Positions 60,401-64,000 of a stretch of 64,000 nt of DNA are shown here, piece after piece. A program made the translations under genes and the position numbers. The DNA comes from Clostridiales bacterium (lineage in GTDB: Bacteria > Bacillota > Clostridia > Oscillospirales > Acutalibacteraceae), in assembly GCA_019422525.1 (NCBI GenBank), contig JAHZDE010000007.1:62001-126000 (forward strand). The letters are read 5' to 3'. The notes under the pieces are model-generated. The model had not been told where the DNA came from and did not search any database. It worked only from the letters and a program-made list of their open reading frames with translations. The number at the start of each line of letters is the position of its first letter. The first letter of the stretch is position 1.

Positions 60401-63400
60401 TCAGACAGTAGGTACCCGGAATGGCTATCCGACTGGTTTCAGTACACCTCAATCCTTCAGTGTAGAGTATTGGGATGAGGACGCACAGGCTTATAAACCT
60501 GTTACCGGACAGTACCGTTATCCCGCAGTTGTGGCAAGCAACTACAACAATGTAGAGTTTACAGAAGTTTCCACTTCTAAGATCCGTGTTTCCATTATTC
60601 ACAACAGTAACTACTATACCGGCGTGAAGGAAATCCAGATTTATGACAACGATTTGACCGTAACACCTTCCGAGAATACGGCGCCTGTGGTACGTATGGA
60701 AAGCGGCCTCGGAATCGAGCAGGGAGAAACCCTCTCCATTAAACCCGAAGTTACCGATGATGGCCTCCCCGGAGGATTGCTGACCTATAAGTGGGAGCAG
60801 ATTAGCGGTGCAGAAGACGGCGTTGCTATCGTAGAAGGAAGCGATAGTCAGCCCGTATTCCAAGCAACGTTCAATACCATCGGAACCTATCAGTTCCGCC
60901 TGACCGTCAGCGATGGCGAGCTGGAAACCGTGGTAGAGTTCCCGGTTACCTGCTATGTTCCTACCGGCGGACTGGAAGAAATGATGAAGCCCTTTGAGAC
61001 TTTGAATGGTCGTTATCAGAGAAATAGCGATGACTTTACCGAGGAAAGCTGGAACACCCTGCAGAGTGCTCTTACCTTCGCAAATGACATTCTGGATGCT
61101 GGTGTTTATTCCTCTCAGGACATCGACTATGCTACCGAGTATCTGCGTCTGGCTATTGAAGGGCTGGAGTATAAGAACGTTGCTTTGCTGGCAACCCCCA
61201 GCACCTCCTTCGTTTCCAGCTGGGAGAACCTGAACGCTGTCAATGATGGCTATGTACCTACCACTTCTGCCGATTTGAATGACGCTGATGGCGGTCAATA
61301 TGGCAACTGGAGCAGTACAGATCCGGAATGGGTTGCCTATACTTGGGCTGAACCGGTTACCATCAACAGCAGCAGCGTGTACTTCTTTGATGATGGCGGC
61401 GGAGTATTGGTTCCCGGCAGCTACACTTTGGAATACTGGGATGATGAGACTGACGCTTATGTACCGGTATCCAATATGTCCGAGCAGACTTTGAAAAAGA
61501 ATGCATTTAACACGGTTACTTTCGACGAAGTAACTACAACAAAGTTCCGCATTACCATGACCAGCGGTGGCGCTTCCACCGGTATTAAGGAATGGCGTGT
61601 TCTCACTAATGCGGAGAGTACTCCTGTTGACCATGGTGCCATTACGGATATTGCCTCCGTTCAGGTAAACACCACGGTGAATGTGATGCCCGTTCTGCCG
61701 GAAATGGTAGTTGTCACCTATGAGGACGGCACAAAGGGTCTGGAGCCTGTTCAGTGGGAAGAGATTTCTTCTGACAAGCTGACCGTTGCTACGAACTTCT
61801 CGATTTTGGGCACAGTGGAAGGGTCTGACCGTTCCGCCAGCTGCCTGATCAATGTGCTGTACGACAAGGCTGCTTTGAAATCCCTGATTGATAAGGCACA
61901 GGGACTGCTTGATAATCAGGCGAACTATGAAGCTACTGATGAGCAGTGGAATGCTCTCGAGTCGGCGATTGACGCCGCAGAAAGCGCTTATAACAATGGC
62001 AGTGCTACTCAGGGCGATATCAACGCCGCACAGTCTGCTATTGAAAACGCAATCAATGCGATCCGTATTAAGGACCCCTATGCAGCAGCTACTCCCTCCG
62101 CTTCTTATACGCCCACTTGGAATGACGTAAATGGTCTGAACGATGGCGTTTGGGGAGAAAATTCCGGCGAGGATCTGGGCACCAATATGTGGGCTTGCTG
62201 GGGCGCTCCTGCTGATCCGTGGGTACAGTACAGCTGGGATATTCCTGTTGAACTGACCTCTATGGATATTATGTATTTCGATAACCGTGCAAGTGATCCT
62301 ACCTATAATGGTCAGTCTCTGGAAGAATGGGGCGGTATTGCAATCCCCATCAGCCAGGAACTGTACTATCTGGATGAAAACGGTGAATGGGTTGAGATTA
62401 CTGCCGATATGATGGCCGAGGGTGGTCTGGCTACCGAACTGGATGTGTTTAACACTACCACCTTTACACAGCCCATTACCACGACAGCTATTAAACTGCA
62501 AATGCACCGCAATGGTTTGGCAACTGGTATTATGGAGTGGATTGTCTATTCCGATAGCGAAGAAGAACCCACTGTTGACCGTACAGAGCTGAACAAGGCT
62601 TTGGAAGCTGCTGGTGAGCTGGCAGAAGATGCTTATACTCCTGCTTCCTGGAGCGTGCTGAAAGATGCAGTTGACGCTGCAAATGCTCTGGCAGAAGATG
62701 CCGATCAGGCAGCTGTTGACGCTGCTGCTAAGGCTGTAAACGATGCAATGGCAGCACTGGTCAAGTTGGCTGACCGCACAGATTTGGAAAGCGCTCTTGC
62801 TGCTGCCGAAGCTGTGACGGAAGATGAACTGAATAGCAGTACTCCTGCTTCTGTGGAAACTTTCCAGAATGCATGGGAGGAAGCAAAAACAGTGAATGGC
62901 AATCTGGATGCAACACAGGAACAGGTAAATGATGCAGCCGACGCACTGTTGGCAGCAATTGATGGTCTGGTACCTGTAGGCAACAAAGCATTGCTGGAAA
63001 AGACCTATGAATATGCATTGACTCTGAGCACCGAAGGTGTAACTGACAGTGCGGTGAAGGCTTTTGAAGATGCTAAGACCGCTGCCAAGGCTGTGTTGGA
63101 TGACCCGAATGCAACCCAGGAAATGATTGATACTGCATGGGACAATCTGCTGGAAGGCATCTGGGGCTTGGGTCTGGTACAGGGCGACAAGACCATGCTG
63201 GAGCAGTTGATTGCTAAGGCAGAAACCATGGTGGACAATGCAGACAAGTATGTACAGACCAACTGGAACCAGCTGGTAGAAGCACTGGATAAGGCAAACG
63301 AAGTGATGGCCGATGGCGACGCCATGGAAGAGGATGTACAGCCGGCTGCAGAAACTCTGTTGAATGCAATCATGGCACAGCGTTATAAGGCCGACAAGAG

Positions 63401-63830
63401 CATCCTGAATGAATTGGTAAACAAAGCCGAAGCGATGGATGTTAGCGGCTATACTGTTGAGAGTGTAGCATTGTTCGCCAACGCACTTCAGAATGCAAAA
63501 GTCGTCTTGGCCGATGCAACCCTGAGCGTTGATGATCAGGCAGTGGTAGATGAAGCTGTCAACGAGCTGAACAACGCCATTGAAAATCTGAGCGCCGATA
63601 CCAATGAACCTTCTGGTGATGATGGCAAGGATGATAATACCACTTCCAAGCCGAACAGCTCCGAAGGAACCAGCAGTGACAATTCTCAGGTTTCTGAACC
63701 GTCTGATAATTCCGCTGCCAATGGCGCACAAACCGGCGATATGACTCCTGTACTGCCTGTGGCAGTGGTAGCTGTGATAGCGGCTGCTGGAATCGTACTG
63801 GTTTGGAAAAAGAGAAAGGCTACGGTCTAA
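57471..63830 (+). CDS. Wall-anchored GH121-like beta-L-arabinobiosidase, paralog 3
   Basis: A 2,119-residue secreted enzyme with the same start region as paralog 2 (ATG 57471, AGGAGG twelve bases upstream). Signal peptide and GH121-like domain (to about 880) are almost identical to paralog 2. From residue 950 the sequence switches to different modules: discoidin-like (to 1062), PKD/Ig-like (1068-1165), a FIVAR-like helical unit (1167-1235), discoidin-like (1236-1380), Ig-like (1384-1462), FIVAR, discoidin-like (1534-1697), FIVAR stalk (1701-2042), linker, GAQTGD at about 2085, membrane helix and WKKRK. It probably has the same catalytic role with different glycan or protein targeting. Confidence 0.68.
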   Translation: MAKKFARKAGALLLAVSMLASSMAISVNANYTMGTPVEDLPEKAPWQDNYIAPEGVDFSAETVSEMMQAIEDFDFEKFAEDNSDLPWLDELLVNEGVIPDNDANILFSRGSALYLKTHSPSSLGFVGSVYYADTLGQNSIFNVSLSSGTPSEDTSLRKNYPSHENQTFTSGNLSINQKKFITYGNTAVALYEFTNTSSEPITFTMTVKSPFTTGSEGDELVASHVACPTMIGTSGLNTVEAMSYVDVRLSGTEMSPSGNSLVREITVPAGETVDQKVVMGWLADEIPQSQEQYDEFKGYTTNDEAFAAQVKMYNEWWADNIPYIDIPDENVKKVIYYRWWCNRFNLLEANIPGNDWQFPMNMEGVLGYNNGITVSVPWAMQDLKWLRDPSYVYGTWMAQGEYSGDDNYKNNPGRPNTWTWDMMQNTSQVGWEAYKIHGGGEEVLEKFADYAKYDVLGTLNRFGGSGKYENLVIYNHGPITGNDGDCIGMHWNETSSDGNYARLDGTATTYANAVAAAEMYAALGDTENQQMMEQKAQDIRDAVLENMWYDGTDFEEANGRGDGIADTNGEGSFLGLKVATGEYVPWRDNNFFVFNFRLVPSQLESEEYPDYAKYATQLYDYADPDYYPIFPFYTADQHSVLKRVESLAWDSDKVCCDHFAWCNFGNYLNTVRNSMRYYPVENIDADVYKTLFEWGAWLNCIEEGNTDYMDSVEFFWTEDFGMDGTTESTPTGEIIRSWIHHDTLGMMDFSVIEDIAGLQARADDKIELWPLGVDYDYFTVDNIRYHDQDLTIVWQDPTKEAHYEGIPTGFSLYIGNERVFTTNEMSHVIYDPATGKVELPDGDVDGAAGDNSNTEILYEIGTATPVATANETSLADNEKAVDMFNKAGIDLEHNSENLAMAEGTTITSTYIDSKSDIQNVADGSTVTGGGITFTDESKKTQHTALFSGTPNSVDSIDFDFGEVKTVDNVKIYFYNDRQTVGTRNGYPTGFSTPQSFSVEYWDEDAQAYKPVTGQYRYPAVVASNYNNVEFTEVSTSKIRVSIIHNSNYYTGVKEIQIYDNDLTVTPSENTAPVVRMESGLGIEQGETLSIKPEVTDDGLPGGLLTYKWEQISGAEDGVAIVEGSDSQPVFQATFNTIGTYQFRLTVSDGELETVVEFPVTCYVPTGGLEEMMKPFETLNGRYQRNSDDFTEESWNTLQSALTFANDILDAGVYSSQDIDYATEYLRLAIEGLEYKNVALLATPSTSFVSSWENLNAVNDGYVPTTSADLNDADGGQYGNWSSTDPEWVAYTWAEPVTINSSSVYFFDDGGGVLVPGSYTLEYWDDETDAYVPVSNMSEQTLKKNAFNTVTFDEVTTTKFRITMTSGGASTGIKEWRVLTNAESTPVDHGAITDIASVQVNTTVNVMPVLPEMVVVTYEDGTKGLEPVQWEEISSDKLTVATNFSILGTVEGSDRSASCLINVLYDKAALKSLIDKAQGLLDNQANYEATDEQWNALESAIDAAESAYNNGSATQGDINAAQSAIENAINAIRIKDPYAAATPSASYTPTWNDVNGLNDGVWGENSGEDLGTNMWACWGAPADPWVQYSWDIPVELTSMDIMYFDNRASDPTYNGQSLEEWGGIAIPISQELYYLDENGEWVEITADMMAEGGLATELDVFNTTTFTQPITTTAIKLQMHRNGLATGIMEWIVYSDSEEEPTVDRTELNKALEAAGELAEDAYTPASWSVLKDAVDAANALAEDADQAAVDAAAKAVNDAMAALVKLADRTDLESALAAAEAVTEDELNSSTPASVETFQNAWEEAKTVNGNLDATQEQVNDAADALLAAIDGLVPVGNKALLEKTYEYALTLSTEGVTDSAVKAFEDAKTAAKAVLDDPNATQEMIDTAWDNLLEGIWGLGLVQGDKTMLEQLIAKAETMVDNADKYVQTNWNQLVEALDKANEVMADGDAMEEDVQPAAETLLNAIMAQRYKADKSILNELVNKAEAMDVSGYTVESVALFANALQNAKVVLADATLSVDDQAVVDEAVNELNNAIENLSADTNEPSGDDGKDDNTTSKPNSSEGTSSDNSQVSEPSDNSAANGAQTGDMTPVLPVAVVAVIAAAGIVLVWKKRKATV

Positions 63831-63872
63831 TCTCAAAAGCTGCTGAAATGCAGTATTTCCCATAAGCAACAA

Positions 63873-63905
63873 GGAGGGAACCGGGAAACCGGCTCCCTCT
63901 TTTTG
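63873..63905 (+). terminator. Intrinsic terminator of paralog 3
   Basis: GAGGGAACCGG pairs with CCGGCTCCCTC (one mismatch), followed by a T run. Confidence 0.88.
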
Positions 63906-63945
63906 TTGTCTGAACAAATAAAGTGACAAAAAGTATTGGATAATA

Positions 63946-63974
63946 TTTACACTGAAATGAATATGTGATATGAT
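63946..63974 (+). promoter_or_regulatory. Promoter of a gene beyond the window
   Basis: TTTACA, 17 bases, TATGAT with TGA before it. The last bases of the window hold no start codon with a ribosome site. Confidence 0.5.
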
Positions 63975-64000
63975 TTATCTGTTGATTTGTTGGGAATATT

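Noticed and set aside
57660..63929. A 2,089-codon open frame on the minus strand across paralog 3, and similar ones at 3968-8176, 8201-9817, 42267-46502, 46653-49202 and 49873-52572.
   Set aside because: They are in register with strongly biased sense genes that have signal peptides and clear domains. Their translations are low in charge and rich in Ile, Cys and His, and they have no ribosome sites. They are shadows.

Overview
The window looks like a chromosomal segment of a gut-type, Gram-positive anaerobic Clostridia, most likely Oscillospirales. This is inferred from frequent TTG and GTG starts, strong AGGAGG ribosome sites, a tRNA-dependent T-box, diaminopimelate dehydrogenase, an Rnf-type membrane complex, and large wall-anchored carbohydrate enzymes with FIVAR stalks. 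No rRNA, tRNA, CRISPR array or complete insertion sequence was seen.

Layout. 1-2.3 kb: the end of an RnfC-D-E-A-like operon whose RnfE and RnfA proteins lack the cysteines expected to hold their shared iron-sulfur cluster. 2.4-3.5 kb: a lipoprotein and an ADP-ribose pyrophosphatase-like NUDIX hydrolase. 3.9-9.8 kb: a giant surface GH85 endo-beta-N-acetylglucosaminidase. 9.9-18.6 kb: a GH25 lysozyme lipoprotein, an Smr protein, an unknown protein, a tryptophan T-box with TrpB, a candidate small RNA, an ABC exporter and a GT-C-like membrane protein. 18.8-22.8 kb: RlmD with a decayed C-terminal extension, gene debris, a two-gene unknown cargo and another unknown gene. 23-35.7 kb: metabolic and transport genes (NSS transporter, ddh, DAHP synthase, DMT exporter, PRPP synthetase-like, AraC, MarR/FabT-like, cysK) and a two-gene ABC/FtsX system with a long coiled coil.

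35.8-63.8 kb is the most striking part: one coherent sugar locus. It holds an intracellular GH127 beta-L-arabinofuranosidase, a binding protein and two permeases without an ATPase, a LacI-type regulator, and three 2,000-2,300-residue wall-anchored enzymes that best fit GH121 beta-L-arabinobiosidase. This gene set parallels the hydroxyproline-linked beta-L-arabinooligosaccharide (extensin) system known from Bifidobacterium longum (HypBA1 and HypBA2). The inferred flow is: surface enzymes release arabino-disaccharides from plant glycoproteins, the binding protein and permeases import them using an ATPase encoded elsewhere, and GH127 splits them in the cytoplasm. Palindromes of the type TTAAACGTTTAA precede GH127, the transporter operon and all three surface enzymes, which makes them the likely LacI operators.

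The second and third surface genes arose by duplication around the lacI gene. They share a block of about 1.8 kb with no nucleotide difference that I could find, then switch abruptly to different binding modules, so the locus is evolving by gene conversion and module swapping. Each of these two genes is also preceded by a consensus promoter and a conserved leader of about 70 nt that ends in an intrinsic terminator overlapping an alternative helix. Assignments rest on reading motifs by eye; no database search was possible.
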